Source: Nocardioides sp. (lineage in GTDB: Bacteria > Actinomycetota > Actinomycetes > Propionibacteriales > Nocardioidaceae). Taken from it: a stretch of 64,000 nt of DNA. A program made the translations under genes and the position numbers. This document shows, one piece after another, positions 7,642 through 15,080 of this stretch; position 1 is the first letter of the stretch, and each line of letters begins with the position of its first letter. The stretch is taken from assembly GCF_025965415.1 (NCBI RefSeq), contig NZ_JAOPWY010000038.1:26161-90160 (forward strand), written 5' to 3'. Below the pieces are notes generated by a model. It was not told the DNA's origin and ran no database searches. It saw nothing but the letters and a program-made list of their open reading frames with translations.

Positions 7642-8603
7642 CTCGCTTCGGCTACTTCCTCTCCTGCGAGGAGTACACCCCTGACCAGCTGCTCGACCAG
7701 GCTCGCCTGGCGGAGAAGGCGGGCTTCGACGCCCTCTGGATCAGCGACCACTTCCACCCGTGGACAGAGGCACAGGGCGAGGCGCCCTTCGTCTGGTCGA
7801 TGATCGGCGCCGTCTCCCAGGTGTGCGACCTCCCGGTGACGACGGCAGTGACCTGCCCGACCGTGCGCACCCATCCGGCGATCATCGCCCAGGCCGCCGC
7901 CACCTGTGCGGTGCTCCTGGGCGAGGGACGTCTCACCCTCGGTGTCGGCAGCGGGGAGGCGCTCAACGAGCACGTGCTCGGCGACGTCTGGCCCCACACC
8001 GAGCTGCGGCTGGAGATGCTCGAGGAGGCTGTGGAGGTCATCCGACGGCTCTGGACCGGCGAGGTCGTGTCCCACGAGGGACGTCACTACACCGTGGACA
8101 CCGCACGCATCTACACGCTGCCCGACACCCCTCCGCCGATCTACATGAGCGCGTTCGGGCCGAAGGCGCTCGACGTGGCCTGCCGCATCGCCGATGGCTT
8201 CATCACCACCAAGCCCGATGCCCGGTCGGTGGAGCAGTTCCGGGCGGCCAAGGGGGCCGAGGCGCCCACGCAGGCCGGTTTCAAGGTGGCGTGGGGTGCC
8301 ACGCGTGACGAGGCGATCGACACGGCCTACGCCATCTGGCCCAACTCCGGCGTGCCGGGTGAGCTGAGCCAGGTGCTGCCCAGCCCGCAGCACTTCGAGC
8401 AGGCCGCCGAGCTGGTGACGCGGGAGAAGTTCGCGGAGAAGGGAGCCTTCGGGCCGGACGTCTCCGAGCACGTCGAGGCCTACACGCCCTTCGTGGACGC
8501 CGGCTTCGACGAGGTGTACGTCGCGAACATGGGACCCCACTACGCCGACATGCTGGCCGCCTACGGGTCGGACGTCCTCCCCGAGCTCCGCAGCCGACGC
8601 TAG
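7638..8603 (+). CDS. LLM-class F420-dependent oxidoreductase
   Basis: A 321-residue TIM-barrel protein of the luciferase-like monooxygenase superfamily, closest by pattern to the F420-dependent glucose-6-phosphate dehydrogenase-like branch. The N-terminal RFGYFLSCEEYTPDQLL, the WISDHFHPW segment (His and Trp lining the F420 pocket in that family), TCPTVRTHPAIIAQAAATCA and VGSGEALNEHV match. It should transfer hydride between a substrate and F420; the substrate is not determinable. It uses a GTG start overlapping the stop of the preceding regulator gene (GTGA), suggesting co-translation. Confidence 0.9.
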   Translation: MTRFGYFLSCEEYTPDQLLDQARLAEKAGFDALWISDHFHPWTEAQGEAPFVWSMIGAVSQVCDLPVTTAVTCPTVRTHPAIIAQAAATCAVLLGEGRLTLGVGSGEALNEHVLGDVWPHTELRLEMLEEAVEVIRRLWTGEVVSHEGRHYTVDTARIYTLPDTPPPIYMSAFGPKALDVACRIADGFITTKPDARSVEQFRAAKGAEAPTQAGFKVAWGATRDEAIDTAYAIWPNSGVPGELSQVLPSPQHFEQAAELVTREKFAEKGAFGPDVSEHVEAYTPFVDAGFDEVYVANMGPHYADMLAAYGSDVLPELRSRR

Positions 8604-9091
8604 TCGTCGTACTCCGGGTCGCCCTCGACGTCGGCGGGCCGGGCCTCGTGGCCCTTGCGGCCCCGGGTGCGGCGGAGCTCCTTCATCTCGGCCTCGAAGA
8701 CGTGGCGCTGCCCCTCGACGAGGTCGTCGAGCGCGCGCTGGTGGAGCCCCTTGGCGCGGGCGTAGAAGCCGTCGTCGAACGCCTCCACCATCTGGAACGA
8801 CCACATGCCCGGGATCGGGTTGCCGCCGAGCACGTCGCGGTCGAGCGCGTCGGCGAGGTCGTCGTGACCTGCCGCGCGGATCAGCTCCACCGCCTCCTCC
8901 ATCGTGGTCTCGGCACTGCCCATGAGCCGGTGGAAGGCGTAGAGGTGGCCGCGGCCGTCCTCGACGTGGTCGAGGGCGGCGGACAGCTTGCCGAGCGCCT
9001 CGATGGTGGCGTCGCTGACCCCGTCGGGTCGACGGTGCTCCGGCGCGGGCTGGTCGGCGGCGGGTCGGTCGGAGGCGTCGGGGGTGGTCAT
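8600..9091 (-). CDS. Conserved hypothetical helical protein
   Basis: A 163-residue soluble protein. The first 25 residues are Pro/Asp/Ala-rich and probably disordered. The rest is predicted to be all-helical (ATIEALGKLSAALDHVEDGRG, then TMEEAVELIRAAGHDDLADALDRDVLGG, then KGLHQRALDDLVEGQRHVFEAEMKE). I do not recognise a catalytic motif or a named family, though it looks like a well-folded, conserved actinobacterial protein. The start ATG at 9091 follows GACGCT by 6 bases. It converges on the LLM gene, sharing the last bases (8600-8603). Confidence 0.75.
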   Translation of the reverse strand: MTTPDASDRPAADQPAPEHRRPDGVSDATIEALGKLSAALDHVEDGRGHLYAFHRLMGSAETTMEEAVELIRAAGHDDLADALDRDVLGGNPIPGMWSFQMVEAFDDGFYARAKGLHQRALDDLVEGQRHVFEAEMKELRRTRGRKGHEARPADVEGDPEYDD

Positions 9092-9215
9092 GGACCGAGC
9101 GTCACAGGACCGTCCGGCCGCCACCACCCCACAACGGGCGGGACCGGCCGTCGCGCCGGGACAGGTCGAGGCCGCAGGGGCGTATGCCCGACGACCAGGA
9201 CGGGAACTGGCAGGC

Positions 9216-9275
9216 ATGGACAATCCTCTGACACACCGACTCGACCACGCGGCGACCGCGGTGGTGCCGGCATGA
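9216..9275 (+). other. Possible 19-codon leader ORF before the alcohol dehydrogenase
   Basis: ATG 9216 opens MDNPLTHRLDHAATAVVPA and its TGA overlaps the dehydrogenase ATG (CATGA, 9271-9275). The arrangement would allow translational coupling. The ribosome site (GGCAGG) is weak and the peptide has no known relative, so it may be chance. Confidence 0.25.
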
Positions 9276-10453
9276 AGGCGGTCACCTGGCAGGGCCGCCA
9301 GGACATGCAGGTCGTCGACGTGCCCGACCCCGTCGTGGAGGAGCCGACGGACGTCGTCGTGGAGATCACGTCGACGGGGTTGTGCGGCTCGGACCTCCAC
9401 CTCTACGACCCGCTGACGCCGTTCATGACGACGGGCGACGTCGTCGGCCACGAGCCGATGGGCATCGTGCGTGAGGTGGGGTCGGCCGTCGAGACCCTCC
9501 AGGTGGGCGACCGGGTGGTCGTCCCCTTCAACATCAGCTGCGGGTCGTGCTGGATGTGCGACCGCGGCCTCTTCAGCCAGTGCGAGACCACGCAGAACCG
9601 CGACACCGGCACGGGCGCGAGCCTGTTCGGCTACAGCAAGCTCTACGGTCAGGTGCCCGGTGGGCAGGCCGAGATGCTGCGCGTGCCCTTCGGCGACACG
9701 CTCCCGATCAAGGTGCCGCACGGCCCGCACGACGACCGCTTCCTGTTCCTCTCCGACGTGCTTCCGACGGCCTGGCAGGCCGTCGAGTACGCCGACGTCG
9801 AGGAGGGGGGCACCCTGCTCGTGGTCGGCGCCGGACCCATCGGCGACATGGCGGCGCGCATCGCGCTGCACCGCGGGCTGCGCGTGATCGCTGTCGACTC
9901 GGTGCGTGAGCGTCTCGCGCGGGTGCACGGTCGTGGGGCGGAGACGATCGACCACACGGAGGTCGACGGCATCGGCGATCGCGTCCGCGAGCTGACCGAC
10001 GGCCGCGGTGCCGACGCCGTCATCGACGCCGTCGGGATGGAGGCGCACGGCTCGCCGGTCGCCGAGACCGCCCAGAAGGCGCTCGGCCTGCTCCCCAAGA
10101 AGGTGCAGGAGAAGGTCATGCTCAACGTCGGCACCGACCGGTTGGCCGCGCTGCTCAGCGCGATCGACTCGGTCCGCCGCGGCGGCACGATCAGCATCTC
10201 CGGCGTGTACGGCGCGCCGACCGACCCGCTGCCGATGTTCGAGCTCTTCGACAAGCAGGTCCAGCTGCGGATGGGCCAGGCCAACGTCCGCAGGTGGAGC
10301 GACGACATCCTCGCGCTGCTGCAGCAGGACGAGGACGTCCTCGGTGTCGAGTCCTTCGCGACGCACCACCTCCCCCTCGAGGACGCCCCTGAGGCCTACC
10401 GGAAGTTCCGGGACAAGGAGGACGGCATGGTCAAGGTGGTGTTCACCCCATGA
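9272..10453 (+). CDS. Zinc-dependent alcohol dehydrogenase (formaldehyde dehydrogenase-like MDR)
   Basis: A 393-residue medium-chain dehydrogenase/reductase. Catalytic zinc ligands are Cys38 and His60-Glu61 (GHEPMG). The structural-zinc loop has Cys90, Cys93, Cys96 and Cys104. The Rossmann motif GAGPIG is at 186-191. The long insertion after residue 110 (GYSKLYGQVPGGQAEMLRV) and the region around 290 (QKALGLLPKK) resemble the class often annotated as glutathione-independent formaldehyde dehydrogenase. It oxidises an alcohol or aldehyde with NAD(P). Its stop overlaps the ATG of the next gene (ATGA), making it first in a three-gene operon with the iron redox enzyme and the CDGSH protein. Confidence 0.9.
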   Translation: MKAVTWQGRQDMQVVDVPDPVVEEPTDVVVEITSTGLCGSDLHLYDPLTPFMTTGDVVGHEPMGIVREVGSAVETLQVGDRVVVPFNISCGSCWMCDRGLFSQCETTQNRDTGTGASLFGYSKLYGQVPGGQAEMLRVPFGDTLPIKVPHGPHDDRFLFLSDVLPTAWQAVEYADVEEGGTLLVVGAGPIGDMAARIALHRGLRVIAVDSVRERLARVHGRGAETIDHTEVDGIGDRVRELTDGRGADAVIDAVGMEAHGSPVAETAQKALGLLPKKVQEKVMLNVGTDRLAALLSAIDSVRRGGTISISGVYGAPTDPLPMFELFDKQVQLRMGQANVRRWSDDILALLQQDEDVLGVESFATHHLPLEDAPEAYRKFRDKEDGMVKVVFTP

Positions 10454-11421
10454 GGATGCCCAAGCCCCGCGGCGCGCTGAGCGAGTGGCTCGTCGCGCGT
10501 CTCGCCGCCGCGTCGCCCGAGGCCTCGCGCGGACCGGCCCCCGCCGCCGACTCCCGGGACGACGAGGCGATCGCCCTCTGGACGCTCCACGAGCTGTCCT
10601 ACCGCGGCTTCGAGGACGCCTCGGACCGCGGTGAGCGGGAGCCCGAGGTCCTCGTGGTGCGCCACCTCCTCGAGGACGCGCTCGAGGATCGCCTGCGCTC
10701 GCGGTGGGCCGACGAGGCCGGCTCGGCCGACCCCGCCCCCGCGGCCGACGACGTCCCGGCCGCGCTCGAGGCGCTGGTGGCCGCGGACGACGGGCCGTCG
10801 CTCGCCGACCACGTACGCCGTCACGCCGACGTCGACCAGGTCCTGGAGATGCTGCGCCAGCGCTCCGTCTACCAGCTCAAGGAGGCCGACCCCACGACGT
10901 GGGTCGTGCCCCGGCTCCCGACCCGGGCCAAGGCGGCCCTGATGGAGCTCCAGTTCGACGAGTACGGCAACGGCGACCCCAACCGGCTGCATGCGCACCT
11001 CTTCGCCCGCGGACTCGAGTCGGTGGGCCTGCGCTCGGAGTATGGCGCCTACGTCGACGACGCGCTGCCCGAGACGCTGGAGCTCAACAACTCGCTGACG
11101 ATGTTCGGCCTGCACCGACGCCTGCGCGGCGCGGCGATGGGCCACCTGGCGGCCTTCGAGATGACCAGCTCGATCCCGGCGCGCAAGATCGCGCAGGGCC
11201 TGGGGCGGCTCGGTCTCGACGGCGCCATGGTCGGCTACTACGACGAGCACGTGGAGGCCGACGCGATCCACGAGCAGGTGGCCGCCCATGACATCTGCGG
11301 GACCCTCGCGGAGGACGAGCCCGAGCAGGCGGCCGAGATCCTCTTCGGCGCGTTCACCTGCCTGGACCTCGAGTCCCGGGTCGCCGGTGCGCTGTTCAGC
11401 GCCTGGGGGGTGGACGCGTGA
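10450..11421 (+). CDS. Iron-containing redox enzyme (haem-oxygenase-like diiron fold)
   Basis: A 323-residue all-helical protein of the Haem_oxygenase_2 / haem-oxygenase-like diiron family. The diagnostic helix ELQFDEYGNGDPNRLHAHLF carries Glu166, Glu171 and His181. A second helix has Glu237 (HLAAFEMTSS), and YYDEHVEADAIHEQ gives Glu269, Asp271 and His274, candidate iron ligands. Family members use a labile di-iron site for O2-dependent chemistry such as decarboxylation or N-oxygenation. The N-terminal 100 residues are variable and acidic. It is coupled by ATGA to the upstream dehydrogenase and by GTGA to the CDGSH gene, which may supply electrons or Fe-S. The reaction is unknown. Confidence 0.85.
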   Translation: MRMPKPRGALSEWLVARLAAASPEASRGPAPAADSRDDEAIALWTLHELSYRGFEDASDRGEREPEVLVVRHLLEDALEDRLRSRWADEAGSADPAPAADDVPAALEALVAADDGPSLADHVRRHADVDQVLEMLRQRSVYQLKEADPTTWVVPRLPTRAKAALMELQFDEYGNGDPNRLHAHLFARGLESVGLRSEYGAYVDDALPETLELNNSLTMFGLHRRLRGAAMGHLAAFEMTSSIPARKIAQGLGRLGLDGAMVGYYDEHVEADAIHEQVAAHDICGTLAEDEPEQAAEILFGAFTCLDLESRVAGALFSAWGVDA

Positions 11422-11618
11422 GCGCCGACGACTTCGACCACCCCGACGTGGTGCTCTACCCCCACGGCCCGATGCTGGTGCGCGGAGCCACCTCGATCCA
11501 GGACGCCGACGGCACGGTCCACCGGGTCGAGCGACCGGTGGTGGCCCTGTGCCGCTGCGACAAGTCGAGCCGGCTGCCGTGGTGCGACGGCACCCACAAG
11601 GTGATCCCGCGCCGCTAG
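11418..11618 (+). CDS. CDGSH iron-sulfur domain protein
   Basis: A 66-residue soluble protein with one CDGSH zinc-finger-like motif: Cys45, Cys47, Cys56 and His60 in CRCDKSSRLPWCDGTH. This three-Cys one-His arrangement binds a [2Fe-2S] cluster in mitoNEET-type proteins, which transfer electrons or clusters. There is no membrane anchor. GTG 11418 overlaps the stop of the iron redox enzyme gene, so the two are made together; an electron-donor role is an inference from that coupling. Its TAG shares the palindrome CTAG with the TAG of the convergent oxidoreductase. Confidence 0.92.
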   Translation: MSADDFDHPDVVLYPHGPMLVRGATSIQDADGTVHRVERPVVALCRCDKSSRLPWCDGTHKVIPRR

Positions 11619-13234
11619 GTCGCCCGTCGCGTCCGGCGGCGGGGAAGCGCCCGTGTGCGGTGCTGCCAGAGAGCCGCACGCGCCGCGTTGGCACCCGCCG
11701 CCCCGTGCACCCCGCCACCGGGGTGCGCCGCGGCCGAGCCCAGGAAGAGTCCGTCCACGCCGGTCGCCGACCGCCCGCGCATCGAGGGGACGGGGCGGAA
11801 GACGAGCTCCTGGTGCAGCTGCGAGGTGCCGCCGTTGACGGCGCCACCGATGAGGTTGGCGTTGCGGGCCTCCAGCTCGTGCGGCCCGAGGACGCGCCGC
11901 GCCAGGACGACGTCGCCGAAGCCCGGGGCGCGTTCCTCGATCCGGGCCTGCATGCGGTCGGCGAAGCGCTCGCGGTCGTCGTGGTCCCAGGTCCCGCGGA
12001 CCTCGTCGCCGGCGTCGTGCCGGGTCGCGCCGGGCTGCGGGACGTGCGTGTAGGCCCAGAAGGACTCGGTGCCGGCCGGCGAGCGGGTCGGGTCGCTGGT
12101 CGTCATCTGGCCGGTGAGGAGGAAGGGCCGGTCGGGCACCACGCCGGAGGACACCTGGCCCAGCGTCTGCGTCATCTCCTCCACCGAGTCGGCGACGTGC
12201 ACCGTGCCCGGCACGTCGATCGGCCGGTTGGTCCAGGGCACCGGCCCGGACAGGGCCCAGTCGACCTTGACCGTCCCGGGGTCGAGCTCGAAGTGGCGCA
12301 TGCCCCGGACGAGTCGCGGGGGCAGGTCCTCGGCGCGCACGAGTCCGCCGAAGAGGTGGGGGGCCGCGACGTCGGCGACCACCGTGCGGGCGTCGTACCT
12401 CTGTCCGTCCCGGGTCTCGACACCGCTCACGCGGCCCTCTCGTACGACGATCCGCGTCACCTCCGCGTCGACCACGAGCTCGCCCCCGAGGCTCGTGAAC
12501 CGTGCGACCAGGGCGTCGGTGAGGGCCTGGGCGCCTCCGCGTGGCACGGGGAAGCCGACCGTCTGCCCGAGCATCGTCATGAGGACGCCGAAGACGCCCG
12601 AGCCGGGCGAGCTGAGCGGGAAGTCCGCGTGCCCGGCGTTGCCGGCCAGCAGCAGCCCACCCGCGGGCCCGCCGAAGAGCTCGCGCCCCAGCGAGGCGAC
12701 CGGCGTCGCCAGCTTCCGGACGAGGTCCAGGCCGCCCGCCCGCGCCAGGGCGGGCAGCAGCCGCGCACCCGCGCGCACCGGTGGGAACGGTGTGGTGAGC
12801 CCGTCGACCAGCGCGGGGCCGATGCGGTCCCACGTGCGGCAGAGCTCCAGCCACGCGTGGCTGTCGCCCGGGTGGAGCGCCTCCAGCCCGGCAGCGGTGA
12901 TGGCCCGGTCGCGGTGCAGCACGGCCCACTCGCCGTCGCCGAACGGGTGCCCCAGCACGGCGGGCGCGTGCTCCCAGGCCAGACCGTGGTCCTCGAGCCG
13001 CAGCGACGAGATCGCCCGTGAGGCCACCGCGAGCGGGTAGAACGCGCTGAAGGTGTCGTGCACGAAGTCGGGGTGCACCTCCCGGTCGCTGCGCACCGCT
13101 CCGCCCGGGGAGGACTGGGCCTCCAGCACGAGCACGCTCCAGCCGGCGTCGGCCAGGACGTTGGCCGCGACCAGTCCGTTGGGCCCGGCGCCGACCACGA
13201 CGGCGTCGTACGAGCGACTCGTCGGTGCGGTCAC
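11615..13234 (-). CDS. FAD-dependent oxidoreductase (phytoene desaturase / CrtI-like)
   Basis: A 539-residue flavoprotein. The N-terminal VVVGAGPNGLVAANVL (GxGxxG at 15-20, Glu38 ending strand 2) binds FAD. The C-terminal GVDGLFLGSAAAHPGGGVHGAAGANAA is the desaturase/amine-oxidase family FAD signature. It resembles the large group of actinobacterial NAD(P)/FAD proteins related to carotenoid desaturases and retinol saturases; no carotenoid genes lie near, so the substrate is open. GTG 13234 overlaps the TGA of the SRPBCC gene (GTGA), fixing the start and indicating a two-gene operon. Confidence 0.88.
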   Translation of the reverse strand: MTAPTSRSYDAVVVGAGPNGLVAANVLADAGWSVLVLEAQSSPGGAVRSDREVHPDFVHDTFSAFYPLAVASRAISSLRLEDHGLAWEHAPAVLGHPFGDGEWAVLHRDRAITAAGLEALHPGDSHAWLELCRTWDRIGPALVDGLTTPFPPVRAGARLLPALARAGGLDLVRKLATPVASLGRELFGGPAGGLLLAGNAGHADFPLSSPGSGVFGVLMTMLGQTVGFPVPRGGAQALTDALVARFTSLGGELVVDAEVTRIVVREGRVSGVETRDGQRYDARTVVADVAAPHLFGGLVRAEDLPPRLVRGMRHFELDPGTVKVDWALSGPVPWTNRPIDVPGTVHVADSVEEMTQTLGQVSSGVVPDRPFLLTGQMTTSDPTRSPAGTESFWAYTHVPQPGATRHDAGDEVRGTWDHDDRERFADRMQARIEERAPGFGDVVLARRVLGPHELEARNANLIGGAVNGGTSQLHQELVFRPVPSMRGRSATGVDGLFLGSAAAHPGGGVHGAAGANAARAALWQHRTRALPRRRTRRAT

Positions 13235-13719
13235 CGCGCCCGACCCTCGGCCACGAAGGCGAGTCGTCGGAGCGTCTCGACGTTGCGGACGTGCAGCTGC
13301 GGGTCCTGGATGGGCTTGGGGATCAGCGCGCCGGGGCCGGCGGTCGCCTGCTCCACGATCGTCACCTCGGTCGAGTCTCCGGCGGGCCGGAGCGAGATCT
13401 CCACGTGCGCCTGGCCCGCCGGCCACCCCCGGGCGAGGAGCAGCAGGCGCGTGCCCTCGTCGATCTCGAGCACCTCGGTGGTGTCGTCGATCAGGGCGGG
13501 CCACACACCCACGCTGTGGTGCAGTCGCGACCCGACCGCGGGCCACGTGTCGTCGACGTCCCGCATCCGGGAGGCGCCCACCACGAAGAGTGGGTAGAGC
13601 CAGCCGTCGGCCAGCACCGACCACACCTGCGCCGGGGTCGCCGCGATGGACCGGGTCGTCGTGCTCATGGCGTGCTCGTCGTCTGCATCACTCTGCGTAC
13701 CCAGTGACGGGGCGCGCAT
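13231..13719 (-). CDS. SRPBCC family protein (START-like hydrophobic ligand-binding fold)
   Basis: A 162-residue protein with the SRPBCC/polyketide-cyclase-like pattern: RSIAATPAQVWSVLADGWLYPLFVVG as strand 1 and the first helices, then alternating strands (TEVLEIDEGTRLLLLARGWPAGQAHVEISL) and a long C-terminal helix (NVETLRRLAFVAEG). These proteins bind lipids or aromatics. I prefer ATG 13719, preceded by GGGGAG at 6 bases; ATG 13668 (MSTTTRS) is an alternative matching the usual family start. Coupled to the FAD enzyme, it may present or sequester that enzyme's hydrophobic substrate. Confidence 0.85.
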   Translation of the reverse strand: MRAPSLGTQSDADDEHAMSTTTRSIAATPAQVWSVLADGWLYPLFVVGASRMRDVDDTWPAVGSRLHHSVGVWPALIDDTTEVLEIDEGTRLLLLARGWPAGQAHVEISLRPAGDSTEVTIVEQATAGPGALIPKPIQDPQLHVRNVETLRRLAFVAEGRAR

Positions 13720-13756
13720 GCGGGTCTCCCCGTCGCGGACCTGCCCGGCGCGGACC

Positions 13757-14467
13757 TCAGGTGGGGAGCTCGCCGTGGGCCAGCACGTGCTCGGCGACGA
13801 TGCCGATCTTCGTACGACTGCTCCGCGCCGCGGTGCGCAGGGCGTTGAAGGCGGCGACGGCGTCGACGGACTGCTGGGCCATGAGGTAGCCCACCGAGCG
13901 CTCGATCACGACGCGGTAGTCGAGGGCGTACTGCAGCTGCTTGGCCATCTCGCCGGCCGTGTGGGCCTGCACCGCGGCGGACAGGGTGGTGGCGATGACC
14001 TCGGCGTAGCGGGCGAGCGCGACGACCTCGCTCTCGTCCCAGTCGTGGGGCTGCTCGAGGTAGACGTCCAACGTGCCGACAGGCACGCCGCCGAGGCGCA
14101 CGGGAGTGCCGAGGACCGCACGCACCGGCTGGTCGACCATCGCCGCCGCGAGCCGCGGCCACCGCTCCGACTCCGCGGTGACGTCGCGGGACGTGACGAC
14201 GGTGGCCTTCACGTAGGCCTCGGTGCAGGGCCCCTCGCCGGCGTCGGCCTCGGTCTTCTCCAGGATCCGCCCGGGTCCGTCGGTGGCCGCGACGTAGCGC
14301 AGCATGTCCTGCTCGTCGGCGATCAGGATCCCGGCACCACCGACGCCGAAGAGGTCGACGCAGGCTTCGAGGACGGCCTCGAGGGCGGTGATGACACTCC
14401 CGTTGTCCTCGCGGGAGCGCGTCAGCCGCCGCAGGCTCTCGGCGAGCGCGGCCTCAGCGATGTTCAT
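13757..14467 (-). CDS. GAF and ANTAR domain-containing regulator
   Basis: A 236-residue protein. The GAF domain covers about 25-165, with the classical VGGAGILIADEQDMLRYVAATD and PVGTLDVYLEQPHDWDESEVVALARYAEVI blocks. The ANTAR domain covers 172-230 (ALDYRVVIERSVGYLMAQQSVDAVAAFNALRTAARSS). It is expected to bind a small molecule or sense redox state through GAF and regulate termination by RNA binding. Its ATG overlaps the TGA of the upstream ANTAR gene (ATGA, 14464-14467), so two ANTAR proteins are co-translated and may form a heteromer. Confidence 0.88.
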   Translation of the reverse strand: MNIAEAALAESLRRLTRSREDNGSVITALEAVLEACVDLFGVGGAGILIADEQDMLRYVAATDGPGRILEKTEADAGEGPCTEAYVKATVVTSRDVTAESERWPRLAAAMVDQPVRAVLGTPVRLGGVPVGTLDVYLEQPHDWDESEVVALARYAEVIATTLSAAVQAHTAGEMAKQLQYALDYRVVIERSVGYLMAQQSVDAVAAFNALRTAARSSRTKIGIVAEHVLAHGELPT

Positions 14468-14910
14468 GGAGCGGGATCATTCCCCGTTCGCGGCCCCGAG
14501 GGCCAGCCCGAGGGCGGCAGCTGGCCCACGAAGGTCTCGAGGAGGGCGTGCGCCTGGGCGTCGGCCGACCCGTCGTGGGTGGAGACGAGGACGCGCGCGA
14601 CCGTGCGGACCTTGGTGTTGCTGTCCTGCGAGATGCGGAGCATCGTGCGCCACGCCTGCTCGGTGCTGCACTCGAACCGGGCCGAGAGCAGGCCGATGGC
14701 CATGCCGATGTCGCGCTGCGACTTCATGGCCTCCTGGAGGTGGGCCACCTCGTCGCGGAGAGCCTCGGGGGCTCCGGGGGCTCCGGGGGCTCCGGGGGCT
14801 TCGGGGGCTCCGGCAGCCTCGGGGGCTTCGGGGGCTCCGGCAGCCTCGGGGGCCTCGGTGGCCTGCTGGGGCCGCGAGGGGTCGCCGGAGTGAACGTGCT
14901 TGCCAGACAT
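14464..14910 (-). CDS. ANTAR domain protein with repetitive Ala/Pro/Glu N-terminus
   Basis: A 148-residue protein. Residues 15-50 are a low-complexity Glu-Ala-Pro-Gly run encoded by 9-base tandem repeats. Residues 60-125 form a coiled-coil plus ANTAR domain (LQEAMKSQRDIGMAIGLLSARFECSTEQAWRTMLRISQDSN). There is no sensor domain, so it may depend on the GAF-ANTAR partner with which it overlaps. I choose ATG 14910 because AAAGG precedes it by 8 bases; GTG 14919 adds three residues but lacks spacing for that site. Confidence 0.8.
   Translation of the reverse strand: MSGKHVHSGDPSRPQQATEAPEAAGAPEAPEAAGAPEAPGAPGAPGAPEALRDEVAHLQEAMKSQRDIGMAIGLLSARFECSTEQAWRTMLRISQDSNTKVRTVARVLVSTHDGSADAQAHALLETFVGQLPPSGWPSGPRTGNDPAP
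14763..14855 (-). repeat. In-frame 9-base tandem repeats inside an ANTAR gene
   Basis: On the plus strand, variants of GCTCCGGGG (GCTTCGGGG, GCCTCGGGG, GCTCCGGCA) follow each other about ten times. Every unit is 9 bases, so gain or loss keeps the reading frame and only lengthens the Ala-Pro-Gly/Glu linker. Confidence 0.75.
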
Positions 14911-15029
14911 GCGCGTCACCTTTCAATGACGTCAGGTCCGCGGACACAGGGCGGAGCGCCAATTCGAACGAACTCACTCTACAAGGTCCGCCCAGTCCCT
15001 CCCTGAGGGTGGGTTGTCGGGAGATCGCC

Positions 15030-15035
15030 TAGACT
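15030..15035 (+). promoter_or_regulatory. Candidate -10 box (TAGACT) for the AraC-type regulator
   Basis: TAGACT sits about 45 bases before the proposed GTG start in the 170-base divergent region between the ANTAR operon and the AraC gene. No convincing -35 is visible at 16-18 bases, so support is modest. Confidence 0.3.
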
Positions 15036-15080
15036 TTCGGATGACTCGAGCAGCTGGGTCGTCGTACTCCTCATGAGGCG

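Noticed and set aside
11238..12929. Long Arg/Pro-rich open frames overlapping recognised genes (for example the 563-codon leftward frame here)
   Set aside because: At this G+C content stop codons are rare in all frames. These frames have shadow composition, no motifs, and lie across genes with clear family signatures.
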